A stretch of 64,000 nt of DNA from a virus (IMGVR_UViG_3300037153_000324:1-64000); one strand, 5' to 3'. Counted from the stretch's first letter, positions 41,086 to 50,034 are shown. Notes: generated by a model from the sequence alone, not told the origin. Made by a program: numbers and translations.

Positions 41086-41883
41086 ATGCTGACAAGTCCA
41101 CGTCGAGTAATTCCCTATCCGAATCCGGATCGTACAGACCATCCGGATATTCCAACGCACATTCTCAATCTTGTAAATGCACTGGAATTGGATCTGGTCT
41201 ATGCTCAGGGAACGCACGCTTCTCGTCCCGCTAACCCTGGTATTGCCGGTGGCTACTTGTACTGGGAAACAGACACGAACCAATTGTTTTACTGGGATGG
41301 TGTAGCATATACTCTTGTTTCAGGAATTTCACCTACACTAATCGACGCACCGGGCGATTTGATTGTTGGAACTGCCGATAATACTCCTGCGAGACTAGCT
41401 GTAGGATCACTTGGGCAGGTGCTAACACGAATTTCATCTGCTCCGTATGTCGGCTGGCAGGCGCTCCCGGCTGCGCCCGTTGCGCCGGGGACAGAACTTG
41501 ACTACAAGCAGATCACGGCCACAACCGCGCAGATCAATGCGACGACCGAAGCGACTGCCGTTGCGGTCATTACCGGGAACTCGGTGACATACGACGGCAC
41601 GAAGGTCAGGGTCGAGTTCTTCGCCCCGATGGGTATCAGCCAAGCACAGATGACCGTGACGTTCGTTCTCTTGCGGGATGCAACCGTCGTCGGGCAGGCC
41701 AAGAAACAGGTGCCTGCGGCCGGAGATACCGGGATGTATTTCGTGATGCTCGATACACCGTCAGCGGGTGCCCACGTCTACAAGGTTTCGCTGTTCGTCA
41801 GCGTCTCGGCCCATCAAGTCTCAGCCGGTGTGGGCGGCTCAGGGAATCTCGCGCCCGCCTTTCTGCGAGTGACGAAGGTATGA
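41086..41883 (+). CDS. Tail fibre protein 1 with foreign-looking C-terminus
   Basis: 265 residues. The first about 80 residues (MLTSPRR, IPYPNPDRTDHPDIPTH, YWETDTNQLFYWDG) are shared with the next gene. From about 41,461 the coding sequence becomes clearly GC-rich and contains no AATT at all over about 420 bases, unlike the rest of the window. A recently acquired C-terminal receptor-binding domain on a conserved attachment domain is the likely reading. Confidence 0.7.
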   Translation: MLTSPRRVIPYPNPDRTDHPDIPTHILNLVNALELDLVYAQGTHASRPANPGIAGGYLYWETDTNQLFYWDGVAYTLVSGISPTLIDAPGDLIVGTADNTPARLAVGSLGQVLTRISSAPYVGWQALPAAPVAPGTELDYKQITATTAQINATTEATAVAVITGNSVTYDGTKVRVEFFAPMGISQAQMTVTFVLLRDATVVGQAKKQVPAAGDTGMYFVMLDTPSAGAHVYKVSLFVSVSAHQVSAGVGGSGNLAPAFLRVTKV

Positions 41884-41896
41884 GGAAGGAAAATCA

Positions 41897-42910
41897 ATGC
41901 TGACAAGCGCAAGACGCGGAATTTCGTATCCGAATCCCAATCGGCTTGATACGCCGGATATTCCGACACATATTCAAAATCTTGTAAACGCGCTTGAGCT
42001 TGACGTTGTTTTCGCGCAAGGCACTCATGTTGCTCGTCCTGCCAATCCCGGAATTTCAAATGGCGGCTATATCTATTGGGAGACGGACACCAAGACGCTG
42101 TTTTACTGGGATGGGACGGCGTATCAGAACATGAGCTTTTCAGGAATTGCAAGTCCCTTAGCCGGTGATGCCATCGTGTACGACGGATCGAATTTCGTAA
42201 AATCAAGCGCATACAAGATGAACCCCTCTGGCCTTGCAATTTCAGGAACAGTCGATGGCAGCAAGTTCATGCATGACGATTTTTCATGGCGACCGCTTGC
42301 ACTACCAGTTGCCTCGGGAGTCTCGGGACTTCCTGCAACTCCGCTAGAAGGAACAATTGCATTGCTGAGAACTGCGCACAACGAGGTAGAGCTTTACTAC
42401 AACGTCAGCGATACACGTTGGTATTCGCGAATTGTATCGGCCTATTGGGCTGAGCCTACTGGCTCGTTACCCGGTGGCTCGTTTGCTGTGCTCGGTACGA
42501 GTAACAGACTGCTCCGCTATTTCAAAGAGTTTTACGATGTAGGCTTACGACCGCAAGTGCGATTTCTAACCAGTATTTACGCAAATACGTCTGCACACTC
42601 GACAACATTTTCATTTCGACTTGCGTACTGGTGTTGGGTGGCAGCGGCAACGTCGGGAGTACGAATTGGCGAGAGTGCAACTGCTGTTTCACCTGTCGCA
42701 GTCGGTCAGCAACCTCCGCAATATTTCAGTACCGATTGGCTTGACTTGAATGTAACTGGAACAGCACCGGCTTCTCCTGATGCTTCAATGGTGATCGAAG
42801 CTATGGTATCCGATGCAGGAGCGGGGGGAACAGTTGGGCGAGCAATGACGCAGGGTGCAAATACAGCGGGATTTGGAATTACAACTGAACATCGCTGGCG
42901 GTCGAACTAA
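41897..42910 (+). CDS. Tail fibre protein 2, paralogue of fibre 1
   Basis: 337 residues. N-terminal about 80 residues nearly match fibre 1 (TPDIPTHIQNLVNALELD, YWETDTKTLFYWDG), then diverge completely; the C-terminal part is beta-rich. It carries the normal density of AATTWCA motifs, so this copy is the longer-resident one. Confidence 0.7.
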   Translation: MLTSARRGISYPNPNRLDTPDIPTHIQNLVNALELDVVFAQGTHVARPANPGISNGGYIYWETDTKTLFYWDGTAYQNMSFSGIASPLAGDAIVYDGSNFVKSSAYKMNPSGLAISGTVDGSKFMHDDFSWRPLALPVASGVSGLPATPLEGTIALLRTAHNEVELYYNVSDTRWYSRIVSAYWAEPTGSLPGGSFAVLGTSNRLLRYFKEFYDVGLRPQVRFLTSIYANTSAHSTTFSFRLAYWCWVAAATSGVRIGESATAVSPVAVGQQPPQYFSTDWLDLNVTGTAPASPDASMVIEAMVSDAGAGGTVGRAMTQGANTAGFGITTEHRWRSN

Positions 42911-42925
42911 AAGGAGAGCAGCCTA

Positions 42926-43885
42926 GTGGGCACACGAATCAAGAATTTCGTTTCAACCGGGTTGGCTCCCGACGGTAGATTGTATGCTGGCGACCTGAAT
43001 CGAATTCAGGATCAGTACGCTGATCTGTCAAATTTTGGACAAGCGTTTGCTGCTGGCTCAATTTCACTTGGAGAAGCTGCACTGATCTTGCTGCGTTACG
43101 GAGCAGGAGAAGCGCGTCTCTCAGGTGCGCTGCGGACGGATGGAATTATTCGCGCCTTGGGTGGTGTTTATGCTGGCGCATTTTCCACTGTTCAGCGTGA
43201 TGCAATTCCAGTTGGCTTGCGTCCATTTGGACTCATCATTCTCAACACGACAACGAATCAGCTTGAAATCAACAAGGGCACAGACGATACCCCAAACTGG
43301 CAAACAGTTGGAGCAACATCACAGCAGGTAGCTGGCGGAATTTTACAGAATGGGTTGCTTGCCAATCGGCCAAGCCCATCTGCAATTGGTATCGGAATGT
43401 ATTTTGCAGTAGACCAGAACGTAATTTACTATTCGGATGGCACTGTCTGGCAGAGAATCGGGCCAAGGCCGGGAGACTTGACGCAGACGATGAATGACTC
43501 TGCACAGCCGGGACGAATTCTTTGTCAGGGTCAATTGATCCCTCGCACCGGAGTTTACGCGGATCTGTTCGCTGTATGGGGAACGAAATTTGGTGCTGGC
43601 GATGGTGTTTCAACGTTTGGTGCTCCCGATCTACAGGGTCGTGTGCTTGTTACTGTTGCTCCTGGCGGCAAAGCCGAGGTAAATACAGTTAGTAAAAACG
43701 ATGGCCGTGCAGCTAACCAGCGAAATATCAGCCACACCCACTTGACCTATCGCCTGGAAGGACGTGTGTCTGGCCCTGCTGCGAGCGCAACTGTTATCAC
43801 GGCCTACGATGCGCCGGTTTCAGGCGATGTGAACAACGTAAATTACCCTGCGTACTTTATTGTCAACACGGAGGCGAAGCTCTAA
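42926..43885 (+). CDS. Tail fibre with phage tail-collar domain
   Basis: 319 residues, GTG start after AAAGGAGAG. N-terminus shares the MGTRIKNF.STGLAPDGRLYAGDLN attachment style. The C-terminal part has PGDLTQTM, ILCQGQLIPRTGVYADLFAVWGTKFGAGDG and APDLQGRV, the classic tail-collar order found in short fibres. Confidence 0.75.
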   Translation: MGTRIKNFVSTGLAPDGRLYAGDLNRIQDQYADLSNFGQAFAAGSISLGEAALILLRYGAGEARLSGALRTDGIIRALGGVYAGAFSTVQRDAIPVGLRPFGLIILNTTTNQLEINKGTDDTPNWQTVGATSQQVAGGILQNGLLANRPSPSAIGIGMYFAVDQNVIYYSDGTVWQRIGPRPGDLTQTMNDSAQPGRILCQGQLIPRTGVYADLFAVWGTKFGAGDGVSTFGAPDLQGRVLVTVAPGGKAEVNTVSKNDGRAANQRNISHTHLTYRLEGRVSGPAASATVITAYDAPVSGDVNNVNYPAYFIVNTEAKL

Positions 43886-44037
43886 TGCCAAATCCCGAAC
43901 GTGATCCGCTTGACACATATTTCACTCGTCTGGCGGAAGTACCGCAAGGTAAGGAAGATCCCAACCCGCAAGATTACACCGATGCAATGGCGAATCTCGA
44001 AAAGCGAATTCAAAAGCTAGAGGAAAAGAGTGATTGA
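43885..44037 (+). CDS. Small helical protein
   Basis: 50 residues, ATG sharing one base with the previous stop (TAATG), and overlapping the oxygenase-like gene by 8 bases. Ends in a coiled-coil-like EKRIQKLEEKSD. Perhaps a fibre chaperone; no direct evidence. Confidence 0.5.
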   Translation: MPNPERDPLDTYFTRLAEVPQGKEDPNPQDYTDAMANLEKRIQKLEEKSD

Positions 44038-44503
44038 CTCGTACAACATCGAACTTCCTGATTATGAAATTGGTGACTTCGGCTTGAAGCCCGGAGAAGT
44101 CAAGTTCACGTATGACGACGAGATGAAGTCGATCATGCCGGAAGCCGAGAAAGCTTTTGCGCTTATTTTCGAGCAGACTCAGCATGAGCTAGGAATTTCA
44201 CTGAGTATGAAAACAGATGTTGAAATGTCGATTGTTCCGCTTTGGCTAATGGCTGTCTATGGCCCCGGTGATGGTATTGGGCTGCACCGTGAGGGAAGTG
44301 AAAATACCCACACGCTTCTGTGCGCTATGAACGATCTACCGGAAGATGCTGGCGGCGATCTTCAGATCGAAAATCATGATAAGAAGTATGCGCATCGCCG
44401 TGGCCGAGTTGTAATTTTCCCCAGTGATGCGCTGCATGGAAATCAAATGATTACCAAGTCTGTAGTCCGAATAGGACTGGCGGGATTGGTGAGCGTCTTG
44501 TGA
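44030..44503 (+). CDS. 2OG-Fe(II) oxygenase-like protein (prolyl hydroxylase type)
   Basis: 157 residues, GTG start. GIGLHREGS (His about 84 and Glu two residues later), later DALHGNQ (His about 135) and VVRIGL (Arg about 144) give the H-x-D/E...H...R pattern that holds iron and 2-oxoglutarate in this family. The strand and loop layout (LLCAMND...GGDLQIEN...RVVIFP) fits prolyl-hydroxylase-like enzymes. It lies two genes before the collagen-like protein. Confidence 0.7.
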   Translation: MIDSYNIELPDYEIGDFGLKPGEVKFTYDDEMKSIMPEAEKAFALIFEQTQHELGISLSMKTDVEMSIVPLWLMAVYGPGDGIGLHREGSENTHTLLCAMNDLPEDAGGDLQIENHDKKYAHRRGRVVIFPSDALHGNQMITKSVVRIGLAGLVSVL

Positions 44504-44512
44504 GAAAAACCC

Positions 44513-44749
44513 ATGTACATAATCGCAGCAGTCGGTGACGGATGGCTCGCGGTTGCTGCTGTTATAACGGCAATCGGGGGGATAATTTCAAGTATTGCTG
44601 CCGCAAAAAGAGCTAAGAAAGAAGGGATCGAAGAATCGAATGCAAAATGCCATGAGCGATTGGTCAAGATGCAAGAAGAATCCGAGAGATTGGCTGCTGA
44701 ATTACATCGCATGAAGATGATACATTACGACGAAACCGAGTACGAATGA
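44513..44749 (+). CDS. Membrane protein with cytoplasmic coiled coil
   Basis: 78 residues. A hydrophobic segment (LAVAAVITAIGGIISSIAAA) at about 11-30 is followed by a basic turn and an amphipathic helix to the end. Size and topology fit holin-like or minor membrane proteins. Overlaps the collagen-like gene start. Confidence 0.55.
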   Translation: MYIIAAVGDGWLAVAAVITAIGGIISSIAAAKRAKKEGIEESNAKCHERLVKMQEESERLAAELHRMKMIHYDETEYE

Positions 44750-45387
44750 AAATATTGCTCTTTTTCTCGGCAGTTTGTTGGATTGCGACGGCAGGACTGG
44801 TCGCTGCAATGAGCCTGAGCGCGGCCCCAGTCGAGACGGTTACGACCACGATTCAAGGCCCGCCAGGAGCCACAGGAGCCACAGGGACGGCCGGAAAGCC
44901 CGGAAAGGCTGGTCAGAAGGGGTCAACCGGAAACGCTGGCTCAGAAGGCCCACAGGGGCCGCAGGGAGTCCAAGGCCCACAGGGCATTCAAGGGCCAATA
45001 GGGCCGACAGGCTCACAGGGAGTTTCAGGTAGCCGTGGAGCACAAGGCTTACAGGGCCTAGCGGGGAAAGCTGGCTCATCTGGCCCACAGGGTGCTCAAG
45101 GTGCTCAGGGAATTTCAGGGCCGAAAGGTGATAAAGGCGACACCGGAGCAACCGGCCCGCAAGGCCCGAAGGGCGACACTGGTTCACAGGGATCGACAGG
45201 CCCACAAGGAGCACAAGGGCCAGTAGGAGCAACTGGGTCAACTGGTGCGACCGGCGCAGCAGGGCCACCGGGAATTCAAGGGCCACCTGGCCCGGTATGT
45301 CCTACGGGTTTTACGCTTCAGACAATTTCAGTACACGAACGCGATCCTGAAGGCACTGCCATAATTTCCGTCTGCGTCCAAGGGTGA
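44746..45387 (+). CDS. Secreted or anchored collagen-like protein
   Basis: 213 residues. Residues 1-25 are a signal-like hydrophobic segment. From about 36 to 184 the chain is an uninterrupted series of Gly-X-Y triplets, mostly GPQ, GAT, GPK and GXQ, with a few Pro in the Y position (GPP, GKP). The last about 30 residues carry two Cys. Phage collagen-like proteins usually form trimeric fibres; a signal-like start would be unusual for a plain fibre. Neighbouring oxygenase-like gene may modify it. Confidence 0.8.
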   Translation: MKILLFFSAVCWIATAGLVAAMSLSAAPVETVTTTIQGPPGATGATGTAGKPGKAGQKGSTGNAGSEGPQGPQGVQGPQGIQGPIGPTGSQGVSGSRGAQGLQGLAGKAGSSGPQGAQGAQGISGPKGDKGDTGATGPQGPKGDTGSQGSTGPQGAQGPVGATGSTGATGAAGPPGIQGPPGPVCPTGFTLQTISVHERDPEGTAIISVCVQG

Positions 45388-45389
45388 AC

Positions 45390-46160
45390 ATGGAACTGAA
45401 GCTTGGAAAAAAGAAATACGAACACGACGAGCGCACATTGATGATGACGAAGTACATTACCGATTTGTGGGCACCGTCGCGATGGGACTTCGATGCCGGT
45501 CGCAACAAATTCATTTCGCGCATGTGGGCAAATGACGACTGGGGCGACTGTGTAATTGCTGGCAGAGCCAATCAGCAAGTGCGGTTGGAAAGAATGGAAC
45601 AACGACGGACAATCATTATCACTGACCAGGACGTAATTTCAAGTTATCAGAACTTGAGTGGAGCCGTCGAGCCGGGAGATAAGAACGATATCGGTATCGA
45701 AGTGATCGACGGAATGCGTGATTGGCGAAACAACGGTTGGAATCTCGGACGACACAATTACAAAATCACGGCCTATGGTGAGCTTGATCCCGGAAATTTT
45801 CAATCGCTTTGCGCAGCTACGTATCATCTCTGCGGAGTCCATTTGGGTTTTTGGCTTCCCAAGTCAGCAGAACAAATGCTCGATGAAGGTGTGTGGGACT
45901 ACGCAGGGCAAAACGGCCCCAATTGGAAGCCTGGTTCCTGGGGTGGGCATCTGACCTATTGCAAGAAATACGATGGGAGTAATTTGTATGTGCTCACTTG
46001 GGGAATGCAAATTCGTGTTACACAGCGTTTTCTCGACCGCTATTGCGATGAAGCATGGGCCGTAGTGGATTCAGCAGACTCATGGCGTTCCAAGAATTCC
46101 ATTGACGTTGACAAGTTGATGAATGATCTTCAGGCAATTTCAACAAAGATCAACAGGTAG
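45390..46160 (+). CDS. Papain-like cysteine protease
   Basis: 256 residues. ATG at 45390 preferred over GTG at 45384. NDDWGDCVIAG (Cys about 53) and GGHLTYCKKYD (His about 187) with a following YVLTWGMQIRVTQRFLDRYCDEAWAVV match the C1-type fold, including the Trp-rich end. Could process virion proteins or act on host-wall peptides. No propeptide or signal sequence seen. Confidence 0.65.
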   Translation: MELKLGKKKYEHDERTLMMTKYITDLWAPSRWDFDAGRNKFISRMWANDDWGDCVIAGRANQQVRLERMEQRRTIIITDQDVISSYQNLSGAVEPGDKNDIGIEVIDGMRDWRNNGWNLGRHNYKITAYGELDPGNFQSLCAATYHLCGVHLGFWLPKSAEQMLDEGVWDYAGQNGPNWKPGSWGGHLTYCKKYDGSNLYVLTWGMQIRVTQRFLDRYCDEAWAVVDSADSWRSKNSIDVDKLMNDLQAISTKINR

Positions 46161-46168
46161 GAGTGAAA

Positions 46169-46264
46169 ATGCGCGGTCTTGTAATTCAACCGCATTTCTG
46201 GTGGTTCGTGATTGCTGTCTGCTTTATCCTGTTCTTGCTATTTGGGAATAACTGGGTAACATAA
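46169..46264 (+). CDS. Tiny single-span membrane protein (31 aa)
   Basis: TAGGAGTG precedes the ATG. Central hydrophobic run FWWFVIAVCFILFLLFG, ending NNWVT. It is one of several tiny membrane proteins in this genome (9732, 2804, 6329). Confidence 0.5.
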   Translation: MRGLVIQPHFWWFVIAVCFILFLLFGNNWVT

Positions 46265-46378
46265 GAAGTCCGAGGACAGGGGTTTAGGGGCACTCGCGGA
46301 CTGGTAGCTCTGCCTGCAAGAAGCGTAGCTCTCTTTCTACGCAGGGCCGCGAAATACAAAATGAAAGGTGGTGTACAA
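46265..46378 (+). other. Short intergenic region with two stem-loops
   Basis: AGTCCG (46267-46272) pairs with CGGACT (46297-46302), and GCGTAG (46323-46328) with CTACGC (46337-46342). No T tract follows either. Possibly a structured leader for the next gene. Does not fit a tRNA. Confidence 0.35.
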
Positions 46379-46618
46379 GTGGTAGAAATTGGCGATACGG
46401 TTACTTACGTTGATCCGGTCGGACAGGAGCACAACGCACTGGTGACAACTGTATTTTCAAGTGGTCATGCCGGTGACGATGGGCCAAAGCCGTCAGTCAA
46501 TCTCGTTTACGTGTCGGACGATGGCACGAAGGCGGATCAGTACGGGCGGCAGATCGAACGATCAACGTCAGTAGTGAACGAGGCAAATCAGGCCGCGCAC
46601 GGGAACTACTGGAAGTAG
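46379..46618 (+). CDS. Hypothetical protein
   Basis: 79 residues from GTG at 46379, preferred over the ATG at 46361 because GAAAGGTGG then lies at normal distance. Begins VEIGDTVTYVDPVGQEHNALVTTVF, a small beta barrel-like (hypothetical KOW/SH3) pattern. Role unknown. Confidence 0.55.
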   Translation: MVEIGDTVTYVDPVGQEHNALVTTVFSSGHAGDDGPKPSVNLVYVSDDGTKADQYGRQIERSTSVVNEANQAAHGNYWK

Positions 46619-46758
46619 CCGTGAAAATGCCTATCAGTGGTGCCGAGCAGGTGCCTTTCGATAGGCACAAATTACAGAAAGGCGGTGATAAAGGTCAACA
46701 ACTAGCTCCACGGGCGCACATACTCGCCTGTGTCTAGTCCCCGAGCAAAGGATATGTT

Positions 46759-47361
46759 TTGAAAATTCTCGCCGTACTAAGCTGCGCTGCCTTCGTCGCC
46801 GGAGGCGGCGTAGTGGCATCAGCGAGTGCTAGCGCCAGCCAGGCGCAGGTAAAAGCACAAATGACCAAACTGAAAATCAAGATCAACTATGCCACTCGGT
46901 TCGTCAAGCACGACCGCTCTGTAATTCGGGCAGGCGTAGAGTGGATTCCATTAGGTGCGAGCGTGCAGATGCTCGATCCCCACCCCAACATGGAATTACA
47001 CCGGAAACACATGCGCACGATGTACAGAATCGTCCGACAGAGCAGGGTAAAGCTGGCAGAATTGCAGAAAGTCTACAGGAGGCTGTATATCAGCCTAACT
47101 CGACCGGCTCATTACACTCAGTGGCTTTGCATTCACCACTTCGAAGGAGCGTGGAATGCGAACACTGGGAATGGGTATTACGGCGGTTTGCAAATGGATT
47201 ACGGCTTTATGTCCACGTACGGTTGGAGTCTGCTGAAATTGAAGGGTACGGCGGACAGGTGGACACCCTTGGAGCAGATGCAGGTCGCTGAGAGAGCCTA
47301 TGCTTCTGGCAGGGGCTTCAACCCCTGGCCGAACACAGCGAGGTACTGCGGGTTACTGTGA
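46759..47361 (+). CDS. Secreted Rpf-like transglycosylase
   Basis: 200 residues, TTG start. Residues 1-26 form a signal peptide ending in ASASA. A coiled region follows. The C-terminal about 80 residues (LCIHHFEGAWNANTGNGYYGGLQMDYGFMSTYG) are an Rpf/lysozyme-like domain with candidate catalytic Glu in FEGAW. Resuscitation-promoting factors are an actinobacterial family that cut peptidoglycan glycan strands, which is the main clue to the host. May aid lysis or virion release. Confidence 0.8.
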   Translation: MKILAVLSCAAFVAGGGVVASASASASQAQVKAQMTKLKIKINYATRFVKHDRSVIRAGVEWIPLGASVQMLDPHPNMELHRKHMRTMYRIVRQSRVKLAELQKVYRRLYISLTRPAHYTQWLCIHHFEGAWNANTGNGYYGGLQMDYGFMSTYGWSLLKLKGTADRWTPLEQMQVAERAYASGRGFNPWPNTARYCGLL

Positions 47362-47382
47362 GAAAGGAAATTTGATAAGCTT

Positions 47383-47429
47383 GAGCGGGGTAGAGTTGAG
47401 TTGCCCGCCCTTCTCGCTCTGCCCCGCTC
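47383..47429 (+). other. Stem-loop after the Rpf-like gene
   Basis: GAGCGGGG (47383-47390) pairs perfectly with CCCCGCTC (47422-47429). No T run follows, so it may be a processing or stability element rather than a simple terminator. Confidence 0.4.
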
Positions 47430-47510
47430 AGGGCCGATCCTACCTCAGAGGCGTTCCATGCCGGTTCGTGGCGTCCTGAGCCGTCCTGTGCGGCCTCAGA
47501 GGGGGGTGGT

Positions 47511-47539
47511 TTGACAAACTCACAGTGGACGACTTAGAT
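47511..47539 (+). promoter_or_regulatory. Promoter for the replication module
   Basis: TTGACA (47511-47516), 17-base spacer, TTAGAT (47534-47539). Best standard sigma-70-type match in the window, upstream of the gene at 47630. Confidence 0.65.
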
Positions 47540-47629
47540 TCCCTCCGGGGCCGGACGACCATGTGATACCGGAATCCGGCCCTTATCCCTTTCCTGGCCC
47601 GAAATTTCACCGAGAGGAATGAAGAAATT

Positions 47630-47941
47630 GTGGCTCACGATGCTCCGCACGGACGACAGAAGTCATCGAAATTAGTCAAGAAGCCGCATGTAACCGAGCA
47701 GACGAAATTTGACCTTTGGTTGTCCCAATGCATGAATGACGGGACGCCTGTAATTGTCACTTTTTCGCTCGATCTACAACCGATTTTGGGCGTTAGGACA
47801 ACTCCTTGTTGGGTGCTCGTTGTTGACCGCTATTTTGTCCAATTGGAGCTTATCGATCTGTTCGAAAAATTCGGTGCCGGTGGTAATATCTTCTGGTTTC
47901 CGAAAGACGTTCTCAGGGCGGTTTCTCTTGCAATTTCATAG
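47630..47941 (+). CDS. Hypothetical protein
   Basis: 103 residues, GTG start. A basic N-terminus leads to a strand-rich core (PVIVTFSLDLQPILGVRTTPCWVLVVDRYFVQLELIDLF) that could be a small Sm/Hfq-like or OB barrel. This resemblance is weak. First gene after the promoter at 47511. Confidence 0.5.
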   Translation: MAHDAPHGRQKSSKLVKKPHVTEQTKFDLWLSQCMNDGTPVIVTFSLDLQPILGVRTTPCWVLVVDRYFVQLELIDLFEKFGAGGNIFWFPKDVLRAVSLAIS

Positions 47942-48010
47942 TGTTTATTGGTTGCAAGAGCTATGCGCAAAATAGCTTCTCTCGCGCGTGCGCGTACGTG
48001 CGCGATCCTT

Positions 48011-48140
48011 ATAGACTCCTACGGAGTCTATGAATGTACTCTTACTGTTCACTGCTCCGCAGTGAACAAACAAAAACAGAAACAGACAAAAGTAAAAAGT
48101 AAAAAAATGAAAAAGTAAAAAATAAAAGGAAATAGAAAGG
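48011..48140. other. Two perfect hairpins beside an A-rich tract, candidate origin or control site
   Basis: ATAGACTCC/GGAGTCTAT (48011-48031) and GTTCACTGC/GCAGTGAAC (48047-48067), each with a 3-base loop, are followed by a purine, A-rich tract from 48066 to about 48140. A GCGCGTGCGCG-rich alternating purine/pyrimidine stretch precedes them (47983-48004). The region separates late genes from the replication genes. Confidence 0.4.
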
Positions 48141-48193
48141 CTGAAATTTTTGTTCCGTTTGTCACAAACCCTCACAAACTCCCGGAGGAGCCA

Positions 48194-48436
48194 TTGGCTG
48201 AAAAAACCAAAAAATCGCAGCCTTCTGCGGAAAAACCAATTTCAATCACTTTCGAAAACAAATTTCACAAGGAGCTTGAAAAAACCCTTCGCCAGTGGTT
48301 CGAAAAAAACGGGCAATTTTCAAAAAACGGCCTGCAAATAGAGTACGACTTTCGCGGACGGAAAAATTCCGTTTCGCTTCGCGTAATTGGACGACCCGGA
48401 CAAATTCTCGTTCGCAAATGGAAACAAGGAACCTAA
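48194..48436 (+). CDS. Hypothetical basic protein
   Basis: 80 residues from TTG at 48194 after GGAGGAG. Lys-rich N-terminus, helical middle (KFHKELEKTLRQWFEKNG), then strands. Just upstream of the helicase gene; a replication accessory role is possible but unsupported. Confidence 0.5.
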   Translation: MAEKTKKSQPSAEKPISITFENKFHKELEKTLRQWFEKNGQFSKNGLQIEYDFRGRKNSVSLRVIGRPGQILVRKWKQGT

Positions 48437-48500
48437 TTCGCTGTTTTCAAATTTGGCAACTAGACAGAGCAGGGAACAAAGCGATAAGCAAGGAGATGCC

Positions 48501-49838
48501 GTGAGCGTCGAGAGCTACGTTATTTCAGCGTTGGTCGAGGAGGGATCGCCCAAAAAGGCTTTTTCCGAAGGCGTGAACGAAAGCGACTTCGAAATCTACG
48601 ATGAGGAATTTCGTTGGATCGTAGATCGAGCCGAGAAGCGTAAGCCAGTCACCCCTCGAACATTCAAGGATGCGTTTCCGGATTTTGATTTCATCATCCC
48701 GAGGGAGACGCTTCCGGATCTGCTGGACGAATTGAAACAGGAACGAGCCTTTGTCTCGATTTCAAGTGCCATCGAGGAAGTCATTGTTGACCTGACCGCT
48801 GAGAATTCGCTTCGGAAGGCCGAGGAGCTACGTGAAATTCTCGGGGACGTTCTCCGTACGCATGCCGCGCATAGCGACGTGCTCATCAAAGCCGGTTGGC
48901 GCGATCATCTGAAACGAGTTAGGGATCTTCAGATACTTCGGGAGAATGGTGAAATTGCTGGAATCCCAACTGGCATCCTTCATTTCGATCAATACTGGGG
49001 CGGGCTGCAAGGGGAAGCCAGCTACCTGATTCTCGGACGGCCGGGTGATGCTAAGAGCTTTACCCTGGCGAAATTCACGACAGAGGCAGCCTGGCAGGGA
49101 TACCGTGTCGGTTTCTTTTCGCCCGAGATGACAGAGCATCAGCATCAGTGTAGGTTCCACACGCTTCTCTCTGCCAAATCTGAAATTCAGCAGGAGTGCA
49201 ATCTCAAGGGTGCATTTCCCAACCGAGCGCTCAAGGATGGGTTCGGCTTCAACCTCAAGACGTACAAGCGCTTCCTGGAATATCTCGACAATTCGATGAA
49301 AGGTGAAATTTGTCTGTTTACGCGCAAATATCGGCGTGAGCGAATGACGACGAGCTACATCGAGTCGCGGGTGGAAGAGCTAGGGCTGGATCTTGTAATT
49401 GTCGATCCGCTCTATAAGCTGAAAGCGCCACGGCACAGGGGTACGAAGTGGGAGGAGCTTTCCGAGCTTACGGACAATCTCACGAATATTGCGCATGCAT
49501 TCAACATTCCGGTCATAATGTCCAATCAGGCGACGAGAGCGCTCGTCGGATCGAGGGGCGACCCGCCTGGTCGAGACACAAGCTTCGGATCGGATGCACC
49601 TGTGCAGGAGGCAGACGTTGTATTTGGCGTTCGCCATCACTCTGACGAGCGGATAATGAAAGTTGCCTGCTCAAAGAATCGGCATGGTGAGCCATTCAAG
49701 TTCACCATGAAATTCTTGCCCAACAAAGGTGTGATGGAAGATGTGACTCCTTTGTATGGCGAGTACAAGAACGGGTACGATCCTGAGATAGCTGAAGAGC
49801 TACGTGTAGCTATGCGAGAGGAAAATGAAAATGACTGA
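48501..49838 (+). CDS. DnaB-like replicative helicase
   Basis: 445 residues from GTG at 48501 (AAGGAG 9 bases upstream). N-terminal helical domain about 1-130, then RecA-fold ATPase with Walker A GRPGDAKSFT (about 178), Walker B LVIVDPLYKL, and a late KNRHGEPFKF (arginine-finger side). Family length is normal. It unwinds DNA ahead of the polymerase encoded at 54638. Confidence 0.85.
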   Translation: MSVESYVISALVEEGSPKKAFSEGVNESDFEIYDEEFRWIVDRAEKRKPVTPRTFKDAFPDFDFIIPRETLPDLLDELKQERAFVSISSAIEEVIVDLTAENSLRKAEELREILGDVLRTHAAHSDVLIKAGWRDHLKRVRDLQILRENGEIAGIPTGILHFDQYWGGLQGEASYLILGRPGDAKSFTLAKFTTEAAWQGYRVGFFSPEMTEHQHQCRFHTLLSAKSEIQQECNLKGAFPNRALKDGFGFNLKTYKRFLEYLDNSMKGEICLFTRKYRRERMTTSYIESRVEELGLDLVIVDPLYKLKAPRHRGTKWEELSELTDNLTNIAHAFNIPVIMSNQATRALVGSRGDPPGRDTSFGSDAPVQEADVVFGVRHHSDERIMKVACSKNRHGEPFKFTMKFLPNKGVMEDVTPLYGEYKNGYDPEIAEELRVAMREENEND

Positions 49839-50034
49839 CGAGCGCTATGTGGACAGGGTTGTTGTCGTCAAGAAAGGCGATCATGCTTTTGTCAGACTCG
49901 TTTCGAACAACGGTGAAATTTTGCTGGTGTCCGAAAACTTCCAGAATATGTCATGGGCTGCGGCAGTAGGTATCAAACTGGCCGAGCAATTGGGTGTTTC
50001 CTATGAAGTGCTAGACGTGGAGGTAGCAAAATGA
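49831..50034 (+). CDS. Hypothetical small protein
   Basis: 67 residues. ATG overlaps the helicase stop. Alternating hydrophobic segments (VVVVKKGDHAFVRLVSNNGEILLVSENF), resembling the common phage DUF1508/YegP-like beta-alpha unit. Role unknown. Confidence 0.5.
   Translation: MTDERYVDRVVVVKKGDHAFVRLVSNNGEILLVSENFQNMSWAAAVGIKLAEQLGVSYEVLDVEVAK

Noticed and set aside
46265-46360. tRNA gene
   Set aside because: Two stems are present but there is no acceptor stem, no T-loop GTTCRA and no plausible anticodon arm. No convincing tRNA was found anywhere in the window.
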